From positions 27,417 through 91,416 of the forward strand of contig NZ_VIKT02000012.1 of NCBI RefSeq assembly GCF_009371975.2: a stretch of DNA of 64,000 bases, read 5' to 3'. Each line of letters begins with the position of its first letter. Position 1 is the first letter of the stretch. The translations under genes and the position numbers were made by a program. Under the pieces are notes generated by a model that was not told the DNA's origin, searched no databases, and saw only the letters and a program-made list of their open reading frames with translations. This DNA is from Microcella pacifica. Lineage in GTDB: Bacteria; Actinomycetota; Actinomycetes; Actinomycetales; Microbacteriaceae. Below are positions 48,750-58,511 of this stretch, one piece after another.

Positions 48750-48850
48750 GCCACGTCACTATGTGCGTGGTCCAGGACTGTTCGCGAACAGGCCGCACAG
48801 CAGCCCGTAGCGAACCGCGCACCTGCGCAGGCATGGACTTCGCGCAGCCC

Positions 48851-49663
48851 TCAGCCTGAGCTGGAGGCGGGGGCGATCACGACAGTGATGCCGTGCTCAC
48901 GCAGTCGATCGACGTGCTCAGGCGCAGTCGCGGAGTCGACGATCACGGCATCAAAGTCGGCGAGAGGGAGCATCGCGTGCAGTGCCCTCTTCTCGAACTT
49001 TGTGCCGTCGACCAGGAGCACCCGACGGCGCGCGGATTCGAACATTGCACGCTTGACGTCCACCGTCTCTAGGGTCTGGTGAAAGCACACGTCGTCGACG
49101 ATGGCGGAGGTCGACATGAAGAACAGGTCGGCTCGAAGCTCAGCGATCTCGCGTACCGTCATGCGGCCCATGAACGAGCTGCACCAGTTGTAGTAGTCAC
49201 CCCCCAGGCCGATCATGGTCGTGCCGCGAGTGTTTCTGAGCTCGTTCATGATCGTCAGGGTGTTGGTAATGACAGTGAGAGGCGTCTTGTCACTGAGGTG
49301 CGGCAGCAGGTGCAGAGTCGTGGTCGAGTCGTCGAGCATGAGCGCCTGACCGGGCTCGATGAACTCCAGAGCGGCCCGAGCGATCGCCTTCTTCTGAGCG
49401 ATCTGACGACCTGATCGGTAGACGTCGCTCGACTCCACGAGCGAGGTCGAGGTGGCCGTCGCGACGCCGCGGCTTTTGCGCAACAGCCCGCGGTCTTCCA
49501 GCTCGTCGAGATCGCGATGCACCGTCATCACACTGATGTCGAACCGCTCGGCGAGCGCTTCGATGCGCACGGAGCCTTCCTCCATGACGGCTTCGCTGAT
49601 GGCGCGCTGTCGAGCCTGCTGGCGACTCCCTCGCGACAAAGACTCCGGGTCGGTGTACGACAT
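48851..49663 (-). CDS. DeoR/GlpR-family regulator of the tetritol operon
   Basis: A 270-residue regulator. The DeoR helix-turn-helix is VRIEALAERFDISVMTVHRDLDEL with the GVA loop, and the phosphosugar-binding domain contains LDDSTTT, TNT, and VDGTKFEK, the DeoRC anion-binding motifs. Such proteins respond to sugar phosphates. AGGAGGG is placed seven bases before the ATG at 49663. It lies 18 bp after the TIM-like gene on the same strand and is probably the local repressor, acting at 58.4 kb. Confidence 0.88.
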   Translation of the reverse strand: MSYTDPESLSRGSRQQARQRAISEAVMEEGSVRIEALAERFDISVMTVHRDLDELEDRGLLRKSRGVATATSTSLVESSDVYRSGRQIAQKKAIARAALEFIEPGQALMLDDSTTTLHLLPHLSDKTPLTVITNTLTIMNELRNTRGTTMIGLGGDYYNWCSSFMGRMTVREIAELRADLFFMSTSAIVDDVCFHQTLETVDVKRAMFESARRRVLLVDGTKFEKRALHAMLPLADFDAVIVDSATAPEHVDRLREHGITVVIAPASSSG

Positions 49664-49681
49664 TTCCCACCCTCCTGGATG

Positions 49682-50446
49682 TCACGCTATCGCGAAAGCT
49701 TCGTCCAGAATGAGTGCCAGTGAGCGCGGGTCGTGGGCGAAGCGCCCCAGAAACAGTCCGTCGACACTGCCGTCGAGCCGGGTCAGGAGGCCCGGTTTCG
49801 CGCTTCCGCCGTAGAGGACCGTCGTTGACTGCAGACGCGGATGATGGGACAGATGGTCGCGGATCGCGCCCACGACCTCGTGGATGTGCTCTCTCCCCGC
49901 GGGCTCCGCTCGCCCGATCGCCCACTCGGGCTCGTAGGCGATCACCAGTTCGGGAACAGTCTCACTCGCAACGTCAGCAAGGGCGGATTCGATCTGCGCG
50001 ATGCAGGTCTCCACCCCTCGGCTCGGGTCTCCCTCGGCCTGCTCGCCGACGCACAGCACAGGGGTCAGCCCTGAGCGCACCGCGGCGGCGAGTTTGCGTC
50101 GCGTGGTGAGGTCGTCCTCACCGAACACTGTGCGGCGCTCGACGTGTCCCACCTCGACGAACTGGCACCCGAGCGCGACCAGGTCGGCTCCGCTGACGCC
50201 ACCGGTATAGGCGCCGGATTCCTTCCAGAACAGGTCTTGCGCGCCCACGGCGACGGGCAGGTTGTCGAGTTCGGCAGAGACCGCGCACAGCGAGGGCAGG
50301 CTCGGCAGCACGAAGAGCCGAACCGAGCTCGTCGTAATCGACGGATGCGCGCGGGCGAGCTGCGCGACCTGCGCCGCCCAGTCGACTGAGGCCTTCAGAT
50401 CGAGGTAGAGCTTGAGGCTGACACCGATCGTGAGTATGGGGGTCAC
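49682..50446 (-). CDS. TIM-family isomerase, probable L-erythrulose-1-phosphate isomerase
   Basis: A 254-residue triosephosphate-isomerase-fold protein. The catalytic His is in VEVGHVERR and Glu in IAYEPEWAIG, with the phosphate loop LYGGSAKPG. The N-terminal lysine motif is VSLKLYL rather than NWKMN, a feature of the LerI/EryH-type isomerases. Beside an RpiB-like isomerase and a DHA-kinase-type kinase, L-erythrulose 1-phosphate to D-erythrulose 4-phosphate is the best-fitting reaction (known for Mycobacterium smegmatis LerI). GTG at 50446 is the start. Confidence 0.82.
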   Translation of the reverse strand: MTPILTIGVSLKLYLDLKASVDWAAQVAQLARAHPSITTSSVRLFVLPSLPSLCAVSAELDNLPVAVGAQDLFWKESGAYTGGVSGADLVALGCQFVEVGHVERRTVFGEDDLTTRRKLAAAVRSGLTPVLCVGEQAEGDPSRGVETCIAQIESALADVASETVPELVIAYEPEWAIGRAEPAGREHIHEVVGAIRDHLSHHPRLQSTTVLYGGSAKPGLLTRLDGSVDGLFLGRFAHDPRSLALILDEAFAIA

Positions 50447-50479
50447 GTCACGGGCCCGTCTTCGACGCCGTCCGTCCTG

Positions 50480-50953
50480 TCACCCATTGATGCCCGTCGT
50501 CTCATAGTCGGTGATGACGTCAACCTTTCCCGCCGAGGCGGAGCCGGTATCGAACTCGTAGCCGAGCCACTCTCGAGCCAGGCGTCGAGCGAGCTCCAGG
50601 CCGATGACCCGCTGACCGAAGGTCAGCACCTGCGCGTTGTTGCTGAGCACGCTGCGTTCGACGCTGAAGCTGTCGTGAGCAGTCACGGCGCGGACGCCGG
50701 AGACCTTGTTGGCGGCGATGGCCACGCCCAGACCCGTGCCGCACACGAGTAGGGCACGATCGGCCTGACCGTCCCGCACCTTCTCTGCCGCGGCAATGGC
50801 GACGACCGGGTAGGGGGTCGTTCCGGTGGCGTCGACTCCGAGATCGATGACCTCGCTGACCCGCGGGTCGCTCTCCAGGTCAGCCTTGAGAGCCTCCTTG
50901 TACTGGAATCCTGCTTCGTCAGATCCGACGACGATGCGCATGGGGTGAGTCAT
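50480..50953 (-). CDS. RpiB/LacAB-family isomerase, probable D-erythrulose-4-phosphate isomerase
   Basis: A 157-residue sugar-phosphate isomerase. The N-terminal [13 protein letters not shown], the catalytic Cys in [16 protein letters not shown] and [22 protein letters not shown] are family marks. The first block has GSDEAG where RpiB proteins usually have DHAG/GSDHAG, matching the DerI/EryI subgroup. It would give D-erythrose 4-phosphate. The ATG overlaps the kinase stop by four bases. Confidence 0.83.
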   Translation of the reverse strand: MTHPMRIVVGSDEAGFQYKEALKADLESDPRVSEVIDLGVDATGTTPYPVVAIAAAEKVRDGQADRALLVCGTGLGVAIAANKVSGVRAVTAHDSFSVERSVLSNNAQVLTFGQRVIGLELARRLAREWLGYEFDTGSASAGKVDVITDYETTGING

Positions 50954-52704
50954 GACTGTTCTCCTTGTTCCTCAGCGTTCGCGGTCAGCACGTGGGCGAC
51001 TGCGGTCATGGCGAGCGCGAACGAGACGGCGCCGGGGTCGGGCGTGCCGAGGCTCTTCTCCGCGTGAGGCCGGGCTCGACCCAGCCGTGGGAGCATCTCC
51101 GCGGTGTCGGCGGCGGCCGCTGTGGCGCGCTCGGCCGCTCTCGACCAGGCAGCGGAGAGCCGCTGGCCCTCGCCCACCTTCGCGGTCAGTTCATCGGTGA
51201 ACGGCACGATCGCGTCCACCATCGTCTTGTCACCCAGCTCGGCCTTGCCCATGCGCTGCACCGTCGCGCGGGCGTTCTGGATCGCGTCGGCGACGGCCTG
51301 AGCATCGGGATGGTGCTCGTCCCCGAGACGCTCTCCCGCGGCGCGAAGGGCAGCACCCCACAGTGCGCCCGAGGTGCCACCGGCTTTGTCAGCCCACGCA
51401 TCACCGGCGCGAGCGAGCACTGTTCCCGCTCCGGCGCCGGCGGCCGAGAGTTCCTGGGCCGCAGCCGCGGCCGCGTGTACGCCGCGCTGCATGCCGATGC
51501 CGTGGTCGCCGTCGCCCGCGATGGCGTCGAGACGACCGAGCTCGTCGACGTCACGATCGATGACGGCACGGATGGAGTCGATTGCAGCCTGAGCGACGCG
51601 GCCAGCGTTCCGGGACGCATCCGATGCGACCGGGATCGCCTCTTGCTCTGCGGCGTCGGGCGCAGCCTCCGCCGCTTCGGACTCGGCCGCCGCCCCGACG
51701 GAGCCCTTGCGGTAGGCCGGCGTGTAGGCCGGCGATCGCCAAACTGTCTCGAGTTCGTCGTCGAGCCAGAGGAGCGTCACCGACAGGCCGGCCATGTCGA
51801 AACTCGTCGCGTACTCCCCGATCTCGGGCTCCACGATGGTGAGCCCGGCGCTCTCGAGCTTCTCACTGACCGCGCCGTACATCACGAACAGCTCTTCACC
51901 CTTGACGGATCCGAGCCCGTTGATGATGACGGCAACCCGAGAGCCCGGTGTCGTCGAGACGGAGTCGGGGCGCTCGGCGAGAAGCGCGTCCACGCACTGC
52001 TCTGCCATCTCTCGGGCGCTCGGCACCGGCCTGATGTCGATGCCGGGCTCACCGTGAATGCCCATGCCCACCGCCATCTGACCGGGCGGCACGGTGAAGA
52101 GCGGTTCCGTCGCACCGGGAAGAGTGCAGCCGGAGAACGCGATACCGATGGACCGCGTGCGCTCGTTGGCCCGCTCGGCGAGAGCGGCGACCTCTTCGAG
52201 GGAGGACCCCCGTTCGGCGGCCCACGCCGCAGCGCGGAAGACCGCGAGATCGCCGGCGACGCCGCGGCGCTTCTGCCACTCAGCCGGAGGGGCGCTGTAG
52301 ATGTCGTCGGTGACACGCACGGTGCGGCAGGGAATGCCCTCTGCGATGAGGCGTTCTTGAGCGGCGTCGAAGTTGAGCACATCGCCCGCGTAGTTTCCGT
52401 AGCTCAGCAGCACGCCAGCGGTCGTCGCGACAGACTTAGCGACGGTGTAGACCTGCTGGGCACTGGGCGAGGCGAAGACGTTGCCCATGGCCGCGGCGTG
52501 GGCGAGCCCTGGCCCGACAAGCCCGGCGAACGCAGGATAGTGACCCGAGCCTCCCCCGATCACGAGGGCGACCTGGTCCGGGGGCGTCGCGGCGGATCGG
52601 GCTACTCCCCCGGGAACGCGACGCACGAGGCCGCGGTGCGCCGCGACGAATCCTGTCGTGGAGTCGTCGGCAAAGTCAGCCGGATCGTTCGCAACGTGGC
52701 TCAT
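50950..52704 (-). CDS. Dihydroxyacetone-kinase-family kinase, probable erythrulose kinase
   Basis: A 584-residue ATP-dependent kinase. The N-terminal DhaK domain has [12 protein letters not shown] at about 50-61 and the substrate-binding His217 in GIHGEPG. The C-terminal DhaL domain has the Mg-ATP Asp motif [12 protein letters not shown]. An Ala/Glu-rich linker (about 345-365) joins them. Two-domain enzymes of this kind phosphorylate dihydroxyacetone or erythrulose (LerK/DerK). The operon favours L-erythrulose. ATG at 52704 is chosen over one 14 codons upstream because the longer N terminus is not family-like; the ribosome binding site is weak. Confidence 0.86.
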   Translation of the reverse strand: MSHVANDPADFADDSTTGFVAAHRGLVRRVPGGVARSAATPPDQVALVIGGGSGHYPAFAGLVGPGLAHAAAMGNVFASPSAQQVYTVAKSVATTAGVLLSYGNYAGDVLNFDAAQERLIAEGIPCRTVRVTDDIYSAPPAEWQKRRGVAGDLAVFRAAAWAAERGSSLEEVAALAERANERTRSIGIAFSGCTLPGATEPLFTVPPGQMAVGMGIHGEPGIDIRPVPSAREMAEQCVDALLAERPDSVSTTPGSRVAVIINGLGSVKGEELFVMYGAVSEKLESAGLTIVEPEIGEYATSFDMAGLSVTLLWLDDELETVWRSPAYTPAYRKGSVGAAAESEAAEAAPDAAEQEAIPVASDASRNAGRVAQAAIDSIRAVIDRDVDELGRLDAIAGDGDHGIGMQRGVHAAAAAAQELSAAGAGAGTVLARAGDAWADKAGGTSGALWGAALRAAGERLGDEHHPDAQAVADAIQNARATVQRMGKAELGDKTMVDAIVPFTDELTAKVGEGQRLSAAWSRAAERATAAAADTAEMLPRLGRARPHAEKSLGTPDPGAVSFALAMTAVAHVLTANAEEQGEQS

Positions 52705-52819
52705 GTGAAGTCTTTCGTCGTGTCGCGGTGGAGATGAGGGGTTCACGCGGGAGCGGAGCCGCTGAGGGGCGCCGCTCCCGCGCTGACCGCGCGGGAGCGC
52801 ACGGTCGCTGTGCTCCGGC

Positions 52820-53809
52820 TTAGCCGGAGTAGGTGAACGGTCCCGTCATGAGGTCGACGTTCTCCTGCGTGATGAGAATGCAGTCGAAGGACTGCTTCTC
52901 GGTCTCCGGCACGGTGCCGTTGCGGATGTAGTCGTCAGCCAAGGCGATCGCCTCCGCGGCGAAGACCGCGACGGGCTGAAGAACCGTGTAGGCCATCTCG
53001 CCCGCCTTGACCGACTCGACCGCGTCAGGGTTGCCATCGAAGCCTCCGATGACGACGCCGTCGAACGCGCCCGACTCCTTCAGAGCGGCGATGGCGCCCA
53101 GGGCCATCTCGTCATTGCCGGCGATGACCCCACTGATGTCGGGGTTGGCCTGCAACAGTGTCTGTGTCGCGTTGCGACCTTCGGTGCGGTCCCAGTTAGC
53201 AACCTCTTCCCCGACCTGAACCAGATCCGGGTACTGCGAGATCACGGTGTCGAAGCCGTTCGAGCGAGTCTGCGCGTTGTTGTCGGACGGTGCGCCGAAG
53301 AGCTCGATGTAGTTGCCGTTTTCCTCCATCTGGCGCACAAACTCCTGGGCACCCAGAGCAGCGCCCTGAGCGTTGTTCGAGACCAGCTGAGCCAACGCGA
53401 TGCCTGTCTCGTTGATCTCAGCGTTGATCAGGAAGACCGGGATGCCCGCATCCGTGGCCTTCTGGACGGCCGCGATCGAGCCGTCCGCGTTGGCCGGGTC
53501 GAGGATGAGCGCAACCGACTGGTTGGTGATGGCCGTGTCGATCAGCGTGTTCTCGGTGTTGGTGTCACCCAGGTGAGCGCCAACAACGGCCTCGTAGCCG
53601 AGCTCCTCTGCTGCGGCCGCGGCAACATCGCCCTCGGTCTTCCAGTAGGGGTTGGCCGGGTCGTTGACGATGATGGTGATGAGGCCGCCGGCCTCACCGC
53701 CCCCCGCCGACTCCGCGGGTGTGTCGGTGTCTCCTCCGGCGCAGGCGGTGAGACCCAGGGCCAGTGCTGCAGCGGCTGCCAGCGCAGTGAGCGCCTTCTT
53801 GCGAACCAT
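52820..53809 (-). CDS. Sugar ABC transporter substrate-binding lipoprotein
   Basis: A 329-residue RbsB-like periplasmic-binding-fold lipoprotein. The lipobox is GLTAC (Cys23), a Gly/Glu-rich linker follows, then two alpha/beta lobes with IIVNDPANPYWKTEG and IGGFDGNPDAVESV as typical elements. The likely ligand is erythritol or a threitol, by context. AAAGGAAA precedes the ATG. It is the fourth gene in transcriptional order counting from the dehydrogenase end after DUF2291, ATPase and permease, with a 115-bp gap before the kinase. Confidence 0.9.
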   Translation of the reverse strand: MVRKKALTALAAAAALALGLTACAGGDTDTPAESAGGGEAGGLITIIVNDPANPYWKTEGDVAAAAAEELGYEAVVGAHLGDTNTENTLIDTAITNQSVALILDPANADGSIAAVQKATDAGIPVFLINAEINETGIALAQLVSNNAQGAALGAQEFVRQMEENGNYIELFGAPSDNNAQTRSNGFDTVISQYPDLVQVGEEVANWDRTEGRNATQTLLQANPDISGVIAGNDEMALGAIAALKESGAFDGVVIGGFDGNPDAVESVKAGEMAYTVLQPVAVFAAEAIALADDYIRNGTVPETEKQSFDCILITQENVDLMTGPFTYSG

Positions 53810-53867
53810 GGTGGTTTCCTTTCATCGGGATGTGATGTGCATCGACTGGGGCGATGCGGGGGGCGGG

Positions 53868-55025
53868 TCAGGTGGTGGTGCCGGTGGTGACTGGCGTCTT
53901 CTGACCCGACGTTTCGGGGGAGTGGGGCTCGGTCGGCCCGTCGCCTGGCGTCGACGATGGTGGCGGAGTGCTCGAGGCGGCGGGACGGGGCCGACGGCCG
54001 TACTGGAGCGTGTTGAGCATCACGGCGATGACGATCACCGCGCCCATGAAGACCATCTGCCAGTAGGCGGAGACGCCGACGATCACGAGCCCATCGGAGA
54101 GGAAGCCGATGACGAACGCCCCGAGCAGGGTTCCGCGCACCGTTCCGCGTCCACCCGTGAGGGCCGCACCGCCGATGACGACGACCGCGATGGCGGTGAG
54201 CTCGTAGGTGTTGCCCGCCGTCGGGCTTGCGCTCGTGAGGGTCGAGGAGAGGATGAGCCCGGCGACCGAGGCGCAGATGCCGGAGATGACATACACCCAC
54301 ACGGTGACGGCCTTGACCGGCACTCCGGAGAGTTCGGCTGCGCGCTCGTTGCCTCCGGAGGCGTACAGCCAGCGCCCGAAGGTGGAACGGCTGAGCACGA
54401 ATCCGAGAATCAGGGCGATGATGCCCATGATGATGACGCCGATCGGAATGCCGAGCAGTCGGTTGAACCCGAGCCAGTCGAACCCGGTGTTCCCCAGCTC
54501 AGGGTTGCCCGAAAGGTTGTTGACCGTGAGTCCGTTGGTCATCAGGAGCGCGATGCCGCGGACGACGTAGAGCATGCCGAGGGTCGCGACGAAGGGCGCG
54601 ACCTTGAATTTGGCCACCAGGATTCCGTTGACCAACCCCACCAGGGCTCCCATGGCACAGGAGATGATGACAACGACGGGGATGCTCGGGTAGAGCACCA
54701 CTCCGAAGATGGTGAGCGACAACCCGTCTTGAATGAGGAAGCCTCCGATGATCGCCGAGAAGCTCAAGGTGGATCCCACCGAGAGGTCGATGCCTCCGTT
54801 GAGGATCACCATGAGCATCCCCAGCCCCAGAATCGCAAAGATCGCCACGTGCGAGGCCATGATGAGGAGGTTGCTGACGGTGAGGTAGTTGGGCGACAGC
54901 ATCGAGAACACGGCGATGATGAGAATCAGCGCGAGAAACGCCCGGCCCTCGATGAGGATCTTGCCGATCGATCGTGTCTTCCGCTGCGTGATGATCGCGG
55001 TGGTTGTGGTGGTTGTCGTCGTCAT
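53868..55025 (-). CDS. Sugar ABC transporter permease (RbsC-like)
   Basis: About 385 residues with some eight to ten helices. The permease signature appears as ASGGNERAAELSGVPV and GGAALTGGRGTVRGTLLGA. The N terminus is a run of threonines (MTTTTTTTTA) and the C terminus is a 45-residue Pro/Ser/Thr-rich tail, both outside the family core. It forms the pore with the ATPase at 55051. The ATG at 55025 and one at 55037 are both possible; I prefer 55025 because AAGGA abuts the upstream one with no spacing. Confidence 0.9.
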   Translation of the reverse strand: MTTTTTTTTAIITQRKTRSIGKILIEGRAFLALILIIAVFSMLSPNYLTVSNLLIMASHVAIFAILGLGMLMVILNGGIDLSVGSTLSFSAIIGGFLIQDGLSLTIFGVVLYPSIPVVVIISCAMGALVGLVNGILVAKFKVAPFVATLGMLYVVRGIALLMTNGLTVNNLSGNPELGNTGFDWLGFNRLLGIPIGVIIMGIIALILGFVLSRSTFGRWLYASGGNERAAELSGVPVKAVTVWVYVISGICASVAGLILSSTLTSASPTAGNTYELTAIAVVVIGGAALTGGRGTVRGTLLGAFVIGFLSDGLVIVGVSAYWQMVFMGAVIVIAVMLNTLQYGRRPRPAASSTPPPSSTPGDGPTEPHSPETSGQKTPVTTGTTT

Positions 55026-55050
55026 TGTCCGATCCATTCCTTGGGCCCGG

Positions 55051-56570
<1,520 letters not shown>

Positions 56571-56574
<4 letters not shown>

Positions 56575-57239
56575 AGCACCGTCACCTCCACCGGCGTGAC
56601 CAGCCAGGCGGCGGGATTCACGAGCGTGAAGGCGCCGACCACGGTGACGGTCTGGCCCGACAGGTTGTCGGTGTCGACCGACTCGAGCACCCGAGTCTTG
56701 AGCTCATCGTTGAGAGCGGCGGCGGCATTCTGGAAGGCGATCTGGTTGGTGAACTCGCCGAACTCGTACGCGCCAGTGGCGTCACGCAGCTCTGTTCCGT
56801 TGATCGCCGGCCCGGTCTGCAGGCGCACCAGCAGGTCATCGGGCAACCCGTCGACCTGGATCTCGTAGATGCCTGACTGGCCGTCGCCGACGACTCCGGT
56901 GAAGCTCACGCTGAACACGGGGCCGCCGGAGCTGGGAACCGCGTACTGGTCAGCGGCAGCCTCAGGGTCATCAGCAATGGCGGCGGCCACCACTGTGGCA
57001 TCTGCGGAGCGGTCGATGATTCCTTCTTGCACGATCTCGAACTGCTCCGCGCCGAAGTCTGCGGCGTTGAACTCGACGATCCCTTGCGCGAGCGGATCGT
57101 CGAGTGGCACGACCCTCGTTCCGAGGGCCATTCCGACCAGCACCGCCGCGATCACTCCGGCAGTGATGCCGCGCTTGGCAGTGCGGGAGAGACGGGTGCG
57201 CGTCCGCGGCGCGGTCGCCGACGTCGTGGGGGCGCTCAT
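56571..57239 (-). CDS. DUF2291 protein of a sugar ABC transporter operon
   Basis: A 222-residue protein with one N-terminal helix (about 25-43) and an exported domain. The segment VEFNAADFGAEQFEI and the C-terminal TVVGAFTLVNPAAWLVTPVEVTV fit DUF2291, a family found almost only beside RbsABC-like transporters. No activity is known; a docking or periplasmic accessory role has been guessed. The ATG at 57239 overlaps the dehydrogenase stop (ATGA) and the stop overlaps the ATPase start, so all three are coupled. Confidence 0.8.
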
Positions 57240-58270
57240 GCGATCAGCACCCGTGACTGGTCGTCGTTGGGGCGGATCTGCAGCTTGCGCCCTTCGCCTC
57301 GACGGAACTGGTCGAGGGCCTGCTCGTAGTCGTCGAGGACGAAGCTGTGGCTGATCATGGCCGTGGCGTTGACCGCGCCGGCTTCGAACATCTCCACCGC
57401 GCGACCAAAGGAGTTGAGCACGGCCATCGTTCCGACGATCGAGATCTCGTCGCGGTAGACGCGGAAGGGCGAGAACTCTGCCTTCTTGTCGGCGGGCGCG
57501 ACTCCGAAGTCTTGGAAGAATCCGGCGGGCTTCACGCGCGTCAGGCCATCCTCGATCGCCCGGATGTTGCCGGTGCAGTCGATCACGACATCCCACTTCT
57601 CGCGGTCTGCATCGTCGGCGCTCGTGTAGCGCAGCTCAATGCCACACTCGGCGGCGGTGTTCAAGCGGTCTTCGTTGAGGTCGACGATCGTGACCGATGC
57701 CGCTCCGGCGCGGGTCGCGAGCTGGGCCATGAGCAGCCCCATCGTGCCGGAGCCGTAGACGAGCACGTGGTCGCCCATGCGACGGGGAAGCACGTCCCAG
57801 CCACGAATGGCGCAAGCGAGCGGCTCGATGAGGGCGGCCTCGAAGAGGTCGGTCACGGGCTTGAGCTTGTAGACGTTGCTCGCGGGCGCCGTGAAGAATT
57901 GCTGCGCCGCACCGTCGGAGGCGACCACTCCGAGCCCGTTCCAGAAGCGGCAGAGGTTCTGGTGGCCGTTGAGGCAGAACTCGCACTCGCCGCAGGTGGT
58001 GCTCGGGTTGACGACGACGTGGTCGCCGACCGCGAAGTCGAAGACACCGTCATTGACGCCCTCTCCGAGCTCGACGATGGTGCCGGATGCCTCGTGGCCG
58101 GGTACGAGGGGAAAGACAGTTCCCTCGAACTCGCCATCCAGCACGTGAGTATCCGTGCCACAGAGTCCGACCGCGGCGGTCTCGATGAGGATTTCCTTGT
58201 GGCCGGGCTTCGGCTGAGGGCGCTCTTCGAGGGCCAATTCGCCTTCCGACGTGAATACAACTGCGCGCAT
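57236..58270 (-). CDS. Zinc-dependent polyol dehydrogenase (probable erythritol/L-threitol dehydrogenase)
   Basis: A 344-residue medium-chain dehydrogenase. Catalytic zinc ligands are Cys37 (GLCGTD) and His59/Glu60 (PGHEASG). The structural zinc cysteines are at 93, 96, 99 and 107 (CGECEFC...LC). The coenzyme loop is YGSGTMGLLM with Asp after strand 2 (VDLNEDR), indicating NAD+. It probably oxidises a tetritol to erythrulose. GGGAG six bases before the ATG at 58270 decides the start over an ATG nine codons upstream. It is the first gene of the operon. Confidence 0.85.
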   Translation of the reverse strand: MRAVVFTSEGELALEERPQPKPGHKEILIETAAVGLCGTDTHVLDGEFEGTVFPLVPGHEASGTIVELGEGVNDGVFDFAVGDHVVVNPSTTCGECEFCLNGHQNLCRFWNGLGVVASDGAAQQFFTAPASNVYKLKPVTDLFEAALIEPLACAIRGWDVLPRRMGDHVLVYGSGTMGLLMAQLATRAGAASVTIVDLNEDRLNTAAECGIELRYTSADDADREKWDVVIDCTGNIRAIEDGLTRVKPAGFFQDFGVAPADKKAEFSPFRVYRDEISIVGTMAVLNSFGRAVEMFEAGAVNATAMISHSFVLDDYEQALDQFRRGEGRKLQIRPNDDQSRVLIA

Positions 58271-58394
58271 CTTTGCTCCCGTTGTTTGTGCGTTCATCGT
58301 TGAGACCGCGTGTGTTCCTCAAGCCGGTTCGCCGTCTCGCTCAGCGCGACCTCGCGCTGGACGAGTTGCGTCACCGTCTTGGCGGTCCGTGACC

Positions 58395-58443
58395 ATGTTA
58401 GGTACGACGCCGCGCCATGTTATTTATCAACCTTGCGATGTTA
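58395..58443. promoter_or_regulatory. Three ATGTTA direct repeats spaced 21-22 bp
   Basis: ATGTTA occurs at 58395-58400, 58417-58422 and 58438-58443, in the contexts CCATGTTAG, CCATGTTAT and CGATGTTAG. The spacing is two helical turns. They lie in the 241-bp gap between the divergent dehydrogenase and transketolase genes, where a DeoR-type regulator is expected to bind. A second pair, GTCAAC-n-GTG, is at 58473-58500. Confidence 0.6.
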
Positions 58444-58511
58444 GATTCACCATAGATTGCGATACGGTACCTGTCAACAGTGGTTTTCCGTCAACGGTGA
58501 GGAGACAGGTC

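Noticed and set aside
50965..52737. 590-codon plus-strand frame
   Set aside because: It mirrors the erythrulose kinase on the other strand and has no recognisable domain.
55000..55025. ACGACG-type repeat at the permease start as a regulatory tract
   Set aside because: It simply encodes the poly-threonine N terminus; no other structure supports regulation.
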